A DNA stretch of 64,000 bases, taken from contig NZ_JACYOF010000003.1 of NCBI RefSeq assembly GCF_014932895.1, forward strand, positions 490,978 to 554,977, in the 5' to 3' direction. The notes beneath the pieces were generated by a model, which did no database searches, had not been told where the DNA came from, and saw only the letters and a program-made list of their open reading frames with translations. The stretch is from Bacillus thuringiensis. GTDB lineage: Bacteria; Bacillota; Bacilli; Bacillales; Bacillaceae_G. Both the position numbers and the translations under genes were made by a program. Positions 44,446 to 57,653 of the stretch are shown here, piece after piece (the first letter of the stretch is position 1; every line of letters begins with the position of its first letter).

Positions 44446-45041
44446 TCATACCACTCTTTTGCTTTTTCTACTTCACCAATCGTTAATTGATGCCCTCTAT
44501 TTTCCCAATGCATTGTTACATTAGCATTTGCATTTTCTAATAACGTCTTCAATTCTTCTGACTCTGCCGATGAACAGATTGGATCATTTGTCCCAGCTGC
44601 GATAAATACCGCTGTTTCTGCTAAATTAGGTAATTGTATTCCTCTTCTAGGCACCATTGGGTGATGAAGAACAGCACCTTTTAATGCATTTTCGTAATGG
44701 AACAGTAAACTCGCTGCAATGTTTGCCCCATTTGAATAACCGATAGCTACAATGTTATTTCTATCAAATTCATATGTTTTTGCCGCTTCATTTAAAAACT
44801 CATTTAATTCTTTCGTACGGAAAACTAAATCTTCTTCATCAAAAATACCTTCTGCTAATCTACGGAAGAAACGTGGCATCCCATTTTCTAGTACATTTCC
44901 ACGAACACTTAATACTGAAGCTTCTGGATCAATTCTTTCTGCAAGTGGTAATAAATCTAATTCATTACCACCTGTGCCATGAAGTAATAACAACACTGGT
45001 TTTGACGTATCTTTTCCTTTTTGAAAAACATGTTTCATCAT
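44430..45041 (-). CDS. mhqD: Carboxylesterase/hydrolase MhqD
   Basis: A 203-residue alpha/beta hydrolase. The nucleophile elbow is GYSNGANIAASL, the oxyanion loop LLLHGTGGNELDLLPLAE, the acid is in AAGTNDPICSS and the His in NRGHQLTIGE. It matches MhqD, induced by quinones and diamide in B. subtilis. It is downstream of mhqO with a 24-bp gap and so under the same MhqR-like boxes. AAAGGGG precedes the ATG. Confidence 0.88.
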   Translation of the reverse strand: MMKHVFQKGKDTSKPVLLLLHGTGGNELDLLPLAERIDPEASVLSVRGNVLENGMPRFFRRLAEGIFDEEDLVFRTKELNEFLNEAAKTYEFDRNNIVAIGYSNGANIAASLLFHYENALKGAVLHHPMVPRRGIQLPNLAETAVFIAAGTNDPICSSAESEELKTLLENANANVTMHWENRGHQLTIGEVEKAKEWYDKVEL

Positions 45042-45065
45042 AATCCTTTTCCCCTTTCAATCACT

Positions 45066-46004
45066 TTAGTCTAAATTTCTCACTTCAAATGGTAAGAGCG
45101 TTTGTTTAATCTGTTGTCTATGTGATTCATATTGCTCTGGTAACTTTAATTCCTCACCCATCGTCTCTAACGATTCGTCATGAGCAAAACCAGGAGGATC
45201 TGTTGCAATTTCAAATAAAATTTCGCCATGTTCTCTAAAATATATCGCGTTAAAATAATTTCGATCTTGTACAGGAGTTACGCCATATCCAAAGCGAGAC
45301 ACGTGCTCTTTCCAGTCTAGTTGATCAGCATCATCGCTAGCTCTCCAGGCAATATGGTGAACTGTACCAACACCCATCTGGCCACGTCCAATTGTTGATA
45401 ATCTCAAGTCGATAATATTTCCAATATCAGCAGAAGAACGGAATCGAACGAACTCACCTTCTTCTTCAATTTTCTCAAGACCCATAACATGTTCTAACAA
45501 TTCGGCTGTTTTTTGAGGTTGTGCAGATAAAAGAACAGCACCACCAAACCCTTTAATTGCTACTTCTGGTGTGACTTCTCCAAAACTCCAAGTATTGAAT
45601 TCGCCCTCTTCTCTTTCAACTAATTCTAAATGCAAACCATGCGGATCATCAAATTCTAAATACTGTTCTCCAAAGCGAGTCATCTTTGTATACGAAACAT
45701 CGAATTTTTCTAATCTATTTTCCCAAAATTCCATGGCACCTTTTGGTACGACATATGAAGTAATGCCTACTTGACCGTCTCCAATAATTCCTTGACGAGC
45801 ACCTGGCCATGGGAAAAACGTAATAATTGTTCCAGGTTTTCCTCCTCCATTACCAAAATAAAGATGGTACGTACCTGGATCATCGAAATTCACTGTTTGT
45901 TTAACTAAACGTAAGCCTAATACACCAGCATAAAAATCTACATTTTCTTGCGGATGCCCTACAATTGCTGTAATGTGATGAATCCCCATTGTTTTCTTTT
46001 CCAT
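45066..46004 (-). CDS. mhqO: Ring-cleaving dioxygenase MhqO
   Basis: A 312-residue, two-domain VOC dioxygenase (glyoxalase modules at about residues 5-130 and 150-270) that should cleave hydroquinone/catechol adducts. Metal ligands are likely His in MGIHHITAIVG, His in GTVHHIAWRA and Glu in GEILFEIATDP. The start at 46004 follows AAAGGAG at eight bases; a GTG at 46013 overlaps that site. Upstream lie three MhqR-like operators, which supports the assignment. Confidence 0.9.
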   Translation of the reverse strand: MEKKTMGIHHITAIVGHPQENVDFYAGVLGLRLVKQTVNFDDPGTYHLYFGNGGGKPGTIITFFPWPGARQGIIGDGQVGITSYVVPKGAMEFWENRLEKFDVSYTKMTRFGEQYLEFDDPHGLHLELVEREEGEFNTWSFGEVTPEVAIKGFGGAVLLSAQPQKTAELLEHVMGLEKIEEEGEFVRFRSSADIGNIIDLRLSTIGRGQMGVGTVHHIAWRASDDADQLDWKEHVSRFGYGVTPVQDRNYFNAIYFREHGEILFEIATDPPGFAHDESLETMGEELKLPEQYESHRQQIKQTLLPFEVRNLD

Positions 46005-46105
46005 TTTGCCCACTCCTTTTTTATTTCGTTATAAAAGTTGTTTATACACTAAAATTCATTATTCATTTTGTCCATACTGCAGAGTAAAATCCATCATTAC
46101 GGTCT

Positions 46106-46281
46106 ATACCTCGAATTCAAGATATTAAATATAAAATTGCTTACCTTTGTCTATTGCATTAAAATTATCTCGAATTCGAGATAATTTATAAAAAAATATC
46201 AAATCCATCTAAACTTATGTTAAATCTTAATTTATCTCGAATTCAAGATTTATTATAAGTTAATTATTTTCTATTGTCAAT
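46106..46281 (-). promoter_or_regulatory. mhqO promoter region with three MhqR-like boxes
   Basis: Copies of the palindrome TATCTCGAATTCGAGATA are centred at 46115, 46174 and 46241. The middle one is a perfect 26-bp palindrome (46162-46187). A promoter TTGACA (46276-46281), 18 bp and TATAAT (46252-46257) places the 46241 box at the start site. The motif is the known MhqR operator of B. subtilis. Confidence 0.85.
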
Positions 46282-46375
46282 AAGCTCCTTATTTCATTAT
46301 TTTTTTACTTGATTACCTTTGTTCTCAAATAAAAAGTCATACAAATGTATGACCTTTAAAAAGCATTTCTTTCAC

Positions 46376-46440
46376 TTTTTATCCCAATTGTTACAGGCTA
46401 ATAATGAGTGTAATGCTCCGAACCGATTAAAGTTCACTTG
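46376..46440. repeat. Degenerate, internally deleted copy of the bcr-like repeat
   Basis: It starts TTTTTATCCC and ends AGGCTAATAATGAGTG, then CGATTAAAGTTCACTT. These match the two ends of the 44301-44445 element, while the central hairpin is missing. It abuts the stop of the next gene, just as the full copy abuts mhqD. Confidence 0.55.
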
Positions 46441-46442
46441 AT

Positions 46443-48008
46443 TTACTTATTAGGAAACAATTCCGAAAGAGGGAATACCCTTCCATCCTCATCTTTAAAT
46501 ACAATATGCTCTCTCGTTAAATGTCGCGGACTCCTCACTCCCGCTGCTGCCGCTAATGCAAACAAGCTATATCTCATACTTATTATATAATTCATTACCC
46601 GCCATTTCTTTTCATAAGGGTCTAACGCTTTTTGATAGTGCGGATTTGTCGTCGCAACTCCAGATGGACATTGTCCTGAATTACATTGAAGTGCCATAAT
46701 GCAACCGCTTGCCATCATAAATCCGCGGGCTGAATTTACAGCATCTGCTCCAATCGCTAAAGCAATCGCCACTTTATCTGGTGTGATTAATTTACCTGAT
46801 GCAAATACTTTAAACTTGTTACGGACACCATAACGAGTTGCTGTATCAATAAATGTAAGTAATGCCGGAATAAGCGGAATCCCCATACTATCTGCCATCG
46901 ATTTATAAGTTGCACCTGATCCACCTTCTGAACCATCAATTGTAATAAAATCCGGATAAATATTTAATTCGCTCATTGTTTTTAATAAATCTTCCAAAGG
47001 CTTCTGCTGTCCAATTACAATTTTCATCCCGACTGGTTTGCCACCATTTTCTTGCAAGTTTTGAATGAAATATAAAGCATCTGCCGCATTATTTAAAAAC
47101 GAAAATCGATTCGGTGAATTAATTGTTTCTCCCTCTCGTACTTTCCGAACAGAAGCAATTTTCTCATTTACCTTTTGTCCCTCTAAATGACCACCACGTA
47201 TTTTTGCTCCTTGCCCAAATTTCAATTCAAACGCTTTAATATTACTTTCTTTTGATTTCTCAATAAATTCCTTCATAGAAAAATTACCGTCCTCATCACG
47301 GTATCCGAATAGTCCTGGGCCAATTTGCGCAACGATATTCGCACCTGTATGTAAATGTTCTGGAATAACGCCCCCTTCTCCAGTATTAATCCACGACCCT
47401 CCAGCCATTTTTGCCCCAAAACCGCTCGCTAAAATATAATTTTCACCAATTGCACCGTAAGAAGTGGCTGAAGCTCCAAACATTCCATGTAATTTCCATG
47501 GGTATTTACGACTTTCACCAACAATAATTGCATCGTCTTCTTCATACAACCAAAGATTTGTTGTATCCGCTATCAATTTCTCTCTTCTTGAAAATAACCC
47601 TTCTTTATGAATCACATACTTTTTACCTTCTCGCTCTTGCGAAAGGTTCACACTTAATTCCTCAGTTAATATTGGAAACAATGTATTAGCAATATAATAG
47701 CCCGAAGCTTCAAAATCTCTTTTTGATCCGAAACCAAGTATTTCAGAACGATATTTCGCTAAAAACATCACACTTTGAAAATCATAACGTGAAAAAGGTT
47801 TTCCATCCGTATCATGGTCAAACCAATATTGCCGGAATTCCGGTCCTATCTTTTCAAGTAAATAGCGCATTCTCCCTAAGTATGGATGCAGTTTTAATAT
47901 AGAATGATGTGTCCTTTTTTTCACAAAAAATGTAATAATAAAAAAGACGATTAAAAGTAACATCAAAAAGAGCAATATACTAATAATAACGAGTAGCGTT
48001 TCACTCAT
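46443..48008 (-). CDS. FMN-binding glutamate synthase-family protein (YerD-like)
   Basis: A 521-residue protein. One N-terminal membrane helix (residues 4-28) is followed by a GltB-type alpha/beta barrel: GFGAKMAGGSWINTGEGGV, FGQGAKIRGGHL, DGSEGGSGATYKSMAD, GADAVNSARGFMMASGC and CNSGQCPSGVATTNP, the last with the 3Fe-4S-type Cys set. It lacks the amidotransferase domain, so it is not a full glutamate synthase. YerD of B. subtilis has this layout; role unknown. Confidence 0.87.
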   Translation of the reverse strand: MSETLLVIISILLFLMLLLIVFFIITFFVKKRTHHSILKLHPYLGRMRYLLEKIGPEFRQYWFDHDTDGKPFSRYDFQSVMFLAKYRSEILGFGSKRDFEASGYYIANTLFPILTEELSVNLSQEREGKKYVIHKEGLFSRREKLIADTTNLWLYEEDDAIIVGESRKYPWKLHGMFGASATSYGAIGENYILASGFGAKMAGGSWINTGEGGVIPEHLHTGANIVAQIGPGLFGYRDEDGNFSMKEFIEKSKESNIKAFELKFGQGAKIRGGHLEGQKVNEKIASVRKVREGETINSPNRFSFLNNAADALYFIQNLQENGGKPVGMKIVIGQQKPLEDLLKTMSELNIYPDFITIDGSEGGSGATYKSMADSMGIPLIPALLTFIDTATRYGVRNKFKVFASGKLITPDKVAIALAIGADAVNSARGFMMASGCIMALQCNSGQCPSGVATTNPHYQKALDPYEKKWRVMNYIISMRYSLFALAAAAGVRSPRHLTREHIVFKDEDGRVFPLSELFPNK

Positions 48009-48036
48009 CCCGCTTCCTCCTATGAACTCCCATAAT

Positions 48037-48070
48037 AAAAGGAGAACATTATATATGTTCTCCTTTTATC
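48037..48070 (-). terminator. Terminator after the old-yellow-enzyme gene
   Basis: AAAAGGAGAACAT and ATGTTCTCCTTTT around five bases, with T-rich flank. Confidence 0.8.
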
Positions 48071-48075
48071 TTTAT

Positions 48076-49203
48076 TCACACTAATGTAGCAAGATGCTCT
48101 TTCGCGTCATATTCAACTAAACTTTCGGCATTTTTAATTCGATGAACAAAATCTGGATTAGCGATTAACGGTCTTCCGAATGCCGCTACATCAATTGTTC
48201 CTTCTTGCAGTGCTTCTTCTGCCTCTTTTGGATTTAAATTTCCTACTCCTACGATAGTACCATCCCAATATTTTCTTACTAATTGATGAAAATTCTTTCC
48301 GTCAGCAATAACTGCCGTATAATTCATCGTTGACGGATGGATCATTGTTAATCCCACTTCTTTAAACATATTTACAAAAGTCTCAATTGCGAATTCAGGG
48401 TTTTCCCACATATAAGTAGGATTATCACCTTTGAAAGCCGAGAAGCGAAGAAGCGTTTTATCAGCTCCAATTGCTTCAATTACAGCCTGAACGACTTCTT
48501 TCATAAACGTTAACCTTTGCTTTAAATCACCGCCATATTGATCCGTTCGCTTATTCGCAAATTCATAAGTAAATTGATCAATTAAATATCCGTGCGCTCC
48601 GTGAATTTCTACCCCATCAAATCCAGCTTCTATCGCATTCTTTGCGGCTTGCGCATATTGATCAATTACTTTCTTTATTTCTTCTATTGTCATTTCTTCT
48701 GGTGTATCAAACGGTTTACGAAAACGTGGAACATTCCCTTCTGCAGCAATAGCAGATGGTGCTTGTGGCAATTGGCCACCAATTATTTCGTGATGACTCA
48801 TACGTCCAACATGCCATATTTGAGCAATAATAGCCCCACCTTCTTTATGTACTGCCTCCGTAACAGGTTTCCAAGAATCGATTTGTTCTTGTGTATAAAT
48901 ACCTGGTACTCCTGGATTCCCTTTTGCTCTCGGGCTAATAACAATTCCCTCTGTAATAATTAATCCAATACCATCAGCAGCACGCTTTCGGTAATACTCG
49001 ACTACATCGGTGCCAACTACTCCAGTCTCATTATCTGCAAAACATCTCGTCATCGGTGCCATCGCTATGCGATTACGAAGAGTCCAAGCTCCAATTTGAA
49101 TCGGATCAAACAACTTCGTTTCCTTAATATTTCCAAAAGAACCCCAAGCGTTTATATTTGTTCCTTCATAGATACTTGTCGCTTTATTATTTGAACTTGT
49201 CAT
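48076..49203 (-). CDS. NADH:flavin oxidoreductase, old yellow enzyme family
   Basis: A 375-residue FMN enzyme reducing alkenes, quinones or nitro compounds. The barrel shows LRNRIAMAPMTRCFAD, GGAIIAQIWHVGRMSHHE, the active-site pair in GFDGVEIHGAHGYLIDQF and AAFGRPLIANPDF. It fits xenobiotic/electrophile reduction beside mhqO-mhqD but has its own promoter and a different operator-like site. GGGGGAAG precedes the ATG. Confidence 0.9.
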   Translation of the reverse strand: MTSSNNKATSIYEGTNINAWGSFGNIKETKLFDPIQIGAWTLRNRIAMAPMTRCFADNETGVVGTDVVEYYRKRAADGIGLIITEGIVISPRAKGNPGVPGIYTQEQIDSWKPVTEAVHKEGGAIIAQIWHVGRMSHHEIIGGQLPQAPSAIAAEGNVPRFRKPFDTPEEMTIEEIKKVIDQYAQAAKNAIEAGFDGVEIHGAHGYLIDQFTYEFANKRTDQYGGDLKQRLTFMKEVVQAVIEAIGADKTLLRFSAFKGDNPTYMWENPEFAIETFVNMFKEVGLTMIHPSTMNYTAVIADGKNFHQLVRKYWDGTIVGVGNLNPKEAEEALQEGTIDVAAFGRPLIANPDFVHRIKNAESLVEYDAKEHLATLV

Positions 49204-49245
49204 TTTTCTTCCCCCTAAAAAATTCTTACTATAATCGCATCATAC

Positions 49246-49262
49246 TTACTTTTAGATAGTAA
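49246..49262. promoter_or_regulatory. Operator-like dyad upstream of the OYE gene
   Basis: TTACT, seven bases, AGTAA, 43 bp before the start codon. The shape is like HxlR/DUF24-type (YodB, HypR) operators; that is inference only. Confidence 0.35.
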
Positions 49263-49326
49263 CGTCAATTTATACGCTTTAACCACAAAACATTCGAATA
49301 TGAAACAAATAGAATACTATAAATAA

Positions 49327-49363
49327 ACAAAAAAGGTTTCCTTAGTGGAAACCTTTTTTGTTG
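49327..49363. terminator. Orphan terminator-like hairpin
   Basis: AAAAAAGGTTTCC, five bases, GGAAACCTTTTTT. No gene ends immediately beside it; the nearest plus-strand gene is far to the left. Confidence 0.55.
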
Positions 49364-49789
49364 ACCATATATGGGTGTCAATTTATTTATCTCTTGTATA
49401 TAAAGAATTATTATCTCTTCACATATAAAAAATCCCTTATCAATAGAAGTGGAAATGGTTCATTATTCTTCTAAAAATAATAACTTATAAACCTAAAACA
49501 ATGAAAGCCCTACCTCTCTTTCATCCTTACGGCTCCTCGTCCGTGCCAGTGTGAATCAGGATTGCAAAAATCAAGTAACTATTCTATCGAAGTGTTTGAT
49601 TAAACTTCGAACATTCGTAAAGAATTAAAAAATAAAAATGGATTTGATTGTAGTAATAACAAAAGAGGTTAATGCTCTAAAAGTGGTTTGAAAGAGTTGA
49701 ATGTCTTTGAAATGATTAATTTTCTATAATTATATTCCCAAAAAATTCAAAATCTTTTTTGGGATGTAATACATTATTTGTAATGAATC
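49364..49789. other. Gene-poor intergenic stretch with a GC-richer patch
   Basis: About 430 bp without a convincing gene. A patch at 49500-49570 is less AT-rich and reads MKALPLFHPYGSSSVPV then stop on the plus strand, without a ribosome site. ACGG and CCGT flank an eight-base loop inside it. It may be part of a dispersed repeat, a structured RNA or a gene remnant. The remainder is AT-rich and featureless. Confidence 0.3.
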
Positions 49790-50251
49790 TTAACAAAAGC
49801 TTTTTATTTGATTTTCTGTGATACCTTCAATTAATCCCAGTTCACTAATCAAAAATTCATGTGCATTATCTAACATTTTCTTTTCGCTTGCATTAAGTGC
49901 TTTTTCTTTCTGTATACGCATTAAATCACGCACAACCTCAGCACCTTCTTGCATTTTACCCGTTTTTATTTTATCAGTGTTCAATTTATACCTTTGTTTC
50001 CACGTAAGTAATCTATCTGATTCTCCATGTTGAAAAATATCTATTATGTGTAGTAATGCCGTGATATCCGTTACTGGTCTTATATTTGAATTCAATATTT
50101 TCCCTTCAGGAATCATTATTTCCATATTACTAGCCGACATTTTTATAACATAATATTGTTGTTTTTCCCCTGCGATTTCCTTCTCTTCTATGGCTTTAAT
50201 TATACCTGCTCCTTGCATTGGATAAACAATGTTATCGCCAATTTGAAACAA
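49790..50251 (-). CDS. CarD/CdnL-family transcription regulator
   Basis: A 153-residue protein. The N-terminal RNA-polymerase-interacting Tudor-like domain reads FQIGDNIVYPMQGAGIIKAI, and a helical C-terminal part (WKQRYKLNTDKIKTGKMQEG, LNASEKKMLDNAHEFL) follows. CarD proteins bind the RNA polymerase beta subunit and stabilise open complexes. The TTG at 50251 is preferred, six bases after GGAGGTG; an ATG at 50266 is an alternative. Confidence 0.88.
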   Translation of the reverse strand: MFQIGDNIVYPMQGAGIIKAIEEKEIAGEKQQYYVIKMSASNMEIMIPEGKILNSNIRPVTDITALLHIIDIFQHGESDRLLTWKQRYKLNTDKIKTGKMQEGAEVVRDLMRIQKEKALNASEKKMLDNAHEFLISELGLIEGITENQIKSFC

Positions 50252-50454
50252 ATAATCCACCTCCATATATGGTAACCTTCTCAAGCTTAACACACATTCA
50301 CTTTTTTAGCAAAATTTTTATTTTATCATAAAATTATTTTTAGTGTCAATCTTTTCAAACTAAAAAAATAAATCCGTAAAATATCACTTAAAACCCACAA
50401 TCTTATTAACTTTTCCACACATATATACACTCTAATTCCGCCTTCTCTTTTCAC

Positions 50455-50500
50455 ATAAAAACACATTACTACATATGAGTAGTAATGTGTTTTTTATACG
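50455..50500 (-). terminator. Terminator of the hut operon
   Basis: AAAAACACATTACTAC and GTAGTAATGTGTTTTT around six bases, shortly after the hutG stop. Confidence 0.85.
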
Positions 50501-50532
50501 GAATCGGTAAAAATTCTCTATTAACTTTACGC

Positions 50533-54444
<3,912 letters not shown>

Positions 54445-54449
54445 TCATT

Positions 54450-55970
54450 TTATAGTGCTGCGTTTACATCTAATCTTTCTTTTATTGAATAATTCGTTTT
54501 TAACCAATACGCAATATTTTCAATATCCGTTGAGAATATGCGGTCATTTGTAATAGAAGGTACTTGCTGACGGCCTTGATGATAGAACGTTTTCGTCACT
54601 GTACTCATATTTTCAATACCGCGATATTCTGCTGCTTGCATCGCACAAATCATCTCAATTGAAAGAACGCGTCTTACATTTTGAATAATTTGATGCGCAT
54701 GGCGTGAAGCAATTGTTCCCATGCTTACGTGATCTTCTTGGTTAGCTGACGACGGAATAGAATCTACACTCGCCGGATGTGCTAACGTTTTGTTTTCTGA
54801 AACGAGTGAAGCTGCTGCATATTGCATAATCATTGCACCTGACTGAAGTCCTGGCTCTGGACTTAAAAATGGTGGTAAATCATTTAACTGCGGGTTTACT
54901 AAACGCTCGATACGACGCTCTGAAATATTTGCCAGTTCTGCCATTCCCACTTTTAAGAAGTCCATCGCAAATGCAATCGGTTGACCGTGGAAGTTACCAC
55001 CTGAAATTACTTTTTCCCCACCATCAAAAATAAGTGGATTATCTGTCGCTGCATTCATTTCAATTTCTAATTTTTCTTTCACATAATTTAAAACTTGCCA
55101 AGAAGCACCGTGTACTTGCGGGATACAACGAAGTGAATATGCATCTTGCACACGAAGTTCTCCTTGTTTTGTCACTAACTTACTATCGTGAAGAATGTCA
55201 CGAATTCTGCTTGCTACTTCCACCTGCTCTTTATAACCACGCGCTTTATGAACATTTTCATCAAATGCATCAATAATGCCTTGTAATCCCTCAATTGTCA
55301 TTGAAGCAATTAATTCCGCTTGATAAGCCGTTGCTTCTGCTTCTATATAAGAAAGAACTCCTTGCGCTGTCATCGCCTGCGTACCATTGATTAATGCAAG
55401 ACCTTCTTTCGCTTCAAGTTCAATTGGCTCAAGACCTTCTTCTGTAAGAGCAACCATTGCATGGACTCTTTTCCCTTTATAGAACACTTCACCTTCCCCT
55501 AATAATACGAGCGCAAGATGAGATAAAGGTGCTAAATCACCACTCGCACCAAGTGAGCCTTGTTGCGGGACAACTGGGTGAATTTTACGATTTACAAATT
55601 CAAGAAGCATATTTACAACAAGCGGTCTAACACCCGATACTCCTTTAAGCATCGTGTTCGCTCGTAAAATTAACATACCGCGCGATACTTCTTCCGGGAA
55701 TGGATCACCTATCCCGCATGCATGTGACTGAATTAAATTATGTTGAAGTGCCTTTACATCATCTTTTTGAATCAGTACATCACTAAACTTTCCAAATCCA
55801 GTTGTAATACCGTAAACGACTTTTCCGTCCTCTACAATTTTCTCAACTACTTCGCGGCACTCCGCTACCTTTTGCATACTAGTTGGACAAGCTGTTACAC
55901 CTTCCCCTTCAAGTAACAACCTCTTCATTTCTTCAACTGTCAATGTGTGTCCTGTTAACGTAATCATCAT
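54450..55970 (-). CDS. hutH: Histidine ammonia-lyase
   Basis: A 506-residue lyase that deaminates histidine to urocanate. The self-made MIO cofactor comes from Ala-Ser-Gly in [16 protein letters not shown] near residue 143. The catalytic Tyr is in [11 protein letters not shown]. Two adjacent ATGs follow GGAGG; the second (55967) may be the true start. Expression depends on HutP-controlled antitermination just upstream. Confidence 0.97.
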   Translation of the reverse strand: MMITLTGHTLTVEEMKRLLLEGEGVTACPTSMQKVAECREVVEKIVEDGKVVYGITTGFGKFSDVLIQKDDVKALQHNLIQSHACGIGDPFPEEVSRGMLILRANTMLKGVSGVRPLVVNMLLEFVNRKIHPVVPQQGSLGASGDLAPLSHLALVLLGEGEVFYKGKRVHAMVALTEEGLEPIELEAKEGLALINGTQAMTAQGVLSYIEAEATAYQAELIASMTIEGLQGIIDAFDENVHKARGYKEQVEVASRIRDILHDSKLVTKQGELRVQDAYSLRCIPQVHGASWQVLNYVKEKLEIEMNAATDNPLIFDGGEKVISGGNFHGQPIAFAMDFLKVGMAELANISERRIERLVNPQLNDLPPFLSPEPGLQSGAMIMQYAAASLVSENKTLAHPASVDSIPSSANQEDHVSMGTIASRHAHQIIQNVRRVLSIEMICAMQAAEYRGIENMSTVTKTFYHQGRQQVPSITNDRIFSTDIENIAYWLKTNYSIKERLDVNAAL

Positions 55971-55983
55971 TTTTCCTCCTTAA

Positions 55984-56066
55984 AAAGGCAAAAGGGGACC
56001 TTATCTTTTTAAGACAGACTTCTGTCCTAAAAAATAAGGCCCCCTTCTAACTAATAGACTATGGGC
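55984..56066 (-). promoter_or_regulatory. HutP-dependent terminator/antiterminator
   Basis: A long imperfect hairpin with arms near 55991-56019 and 56021-56047, ending in a T-rich stretch on the minus strand, lies between hutP and hutH. UAG, UUAG, UUAG and AAG triplets at its upstream base match HutP's NAG recognition. In B. subtilis HutP with histidine and Mg2+ opens this terminator. Confidence 0.82.
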
Positions 56067-56069
56067 AAA

Positions 56070-56510
56070 TCATATGTGATTAATTCCTAAACCAATCGCC
56101 TCATGCTCAGATCCTTTTACAGGTGCACCAATCGTTCCGTATAATGCAACAGCAACCCATTCGCCTTCTTTTTTACCGTCGTATGGTGTACCGCGCACTA
56201 TCGCAAAGCGAAGTCCTACTGTACGAAGAACGTCTGCTAACTGAATTTGACCTCTCGTCACTCCGTACAGAGCTTCCATTATTGCATGATAAAGTGCATG
56301 TGTTTCTCTGTAAACGTCTGTTTCAATAACTTGGTTGCTCTTAGCCGCTGTTTCCATTGCTGCTACAACTTTTTGCGAATTCATCGAACCCACTTTCCCT
56401 GTACAATATTTCCAACCTTTTGGAATAGATAATACAGGGCTTTCATTCTCATCCGCAAGTGCCAACAGCATGGCCATCCGACCAATTCGATGTGTTCCTT
56501 GAAGAAGCAT
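56070..56510 (-). CDS. hutP: Hut operon antiterminator protein
   Basis: A 146-residue RNA-binding protein that, with L-histidine and Mg2+, binds NAG triplets and prevents termination before hutH. The family is recognised from [30 protein letters not shown] and [20 protein letters not shown]; the His residues in HEAIG and HALYHA are among metal/ligand contacts. First gene of hutPHUIG. GAGAGAG precedes the ATG. Confidence 0.95.
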
Positions 56511-56556
56511 GTGACTCTCTCATTTCTTTTGAATTATTTGAATATTACTTAATTTA

Positions 56557-56585
56557 AGAATATATGAAAACGTTTAAATCGTCAA
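56557..56585 (-). promoter_or_regulatory. hutP promoter with cre-like box
   Basis: Minus-strand TTGACG (56580-56585), 17 bp and TATTCT (56557-56562). Between them lies ATGAAAACGTTTAAA (56564-56578, plus strand), matching the cre consensus except one base. This predicts glucose repression through CcpA. Confidence 0.6.
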
Positions 56586-56705
56586 TAGTTTAAACTCACA
56601 TTCAAACATTTTTTTCATCTCCTCCATTTGTGTACACAAATTATTTACACAAATTTTTCAGGCGTGCTATAGTCTCACTAACAGATGCAAAGGGGCGAGA
56701 TTTCA

Positions 56706-57637
56706 ATGACGAAGTGAAAAGATATTCATTTTCGAATTGAAGAAAAATTACTTGAACTGTTTGAATCTGCACTTCATTACGAAGGTTTAAAGAAAACTGA
56801 CGTATTAACGCATGCGATTCAGCAATTTTGCACGAAGGTGGAATGCGAAAAAATGAATGATGTAAAACGCCAATACAAAGTAAGTAATCATTTACAAACA
56901 CGTATCGATACGCATAAACATTACGAAGAAAAACAAGTGAATTTAGATGTATTCGTTATGGAACATTTACAACTTCAAGGAGACGAAAAAATATTAGAGG
57001 TTGGGTGTGTTCCCTTTTACAAACTAACGGTCATAAAGGACAACTAACCGGTTTTGATCAATCGAAAACGATGCTTTCTGAAGCTGCAATAAAGAATAGC
57101 ATAATTGAATGGAGGCTAGGTGACGCTGGTAAACTTCCTTTCGAAGCTAATTGCTACGACTGGATCGTTGCAAAACATATGCTATATCACATGAAAGATG
57201 TCGAAAAAACAATTCAAGGATTCCATAAAGTAAATCGGCCCGGTGGCTCACTTTTAGCTACAACAAATTCTAACGTTACATTACCTCGTATAGTTGAAAT
57301 ATGTAATCGCATGTTAGATGTATTTGATTTGCCGAAAACAACATCATCAGTCACTCCATTTTGTTTAGAAAATGGTAAAGAGATATTAAAGTCTGTTTTT
57401 CCAACTGTTGAAGAAGAAGTTATACATAATGCTCTCGTTTTTCATCATGCTACTCCGATTTCAAACTATATTTCTAGCATGTTTCCGTCGCTAAATATAC
57501 CTGATAATACACATCTTCACGCGAAAATGAAGGAATGGCTAAAAGAAGAAATAGAAAATGAATTGTCACTTCATAACGGTATATGGCGCGATCCGAAAAC
57601 GTTAGCCATTTATCGATGTCAAAAAGAAAAAAGCTAG
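56706..57637 (+). pseudogene. Ribbon-helix-helix segment plus SAM methyltransferase, both broken
   Basis: The frame begins MTK at 56706 after AGGGGCGAG, then has TGA at 56715. It continues as a ribbon-helix-helix-like piece (KDIHFRIEEKLLELFESALH, YEGLKKTDVLTHAIQQF). In the same frame and with no further stop comes a class I methyltransferase (from MNDVKRQYKV at 56838). Its SAM motif I starts KILEVGC near 56990, then the frame breaks. The rest resumes one frame over (SLLQTNGHKGQLTGFDQSK to 57637). A net loss of 1 mod 3 bases removes the GxGxG loop. Both halves are non-functional as read. Whether the two domains were one fused protein is unresolved. Confidence 0.8.
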
Positions 57638-57653
57638 CATTCGCTAGCTTTTA
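57629..57653. terminator. Terminator between methyltransferase remnant and PfpI gene
   Basis: AAAAGCTAGC, four bases, GCTAGCTTTT. Confidence 0.75.
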
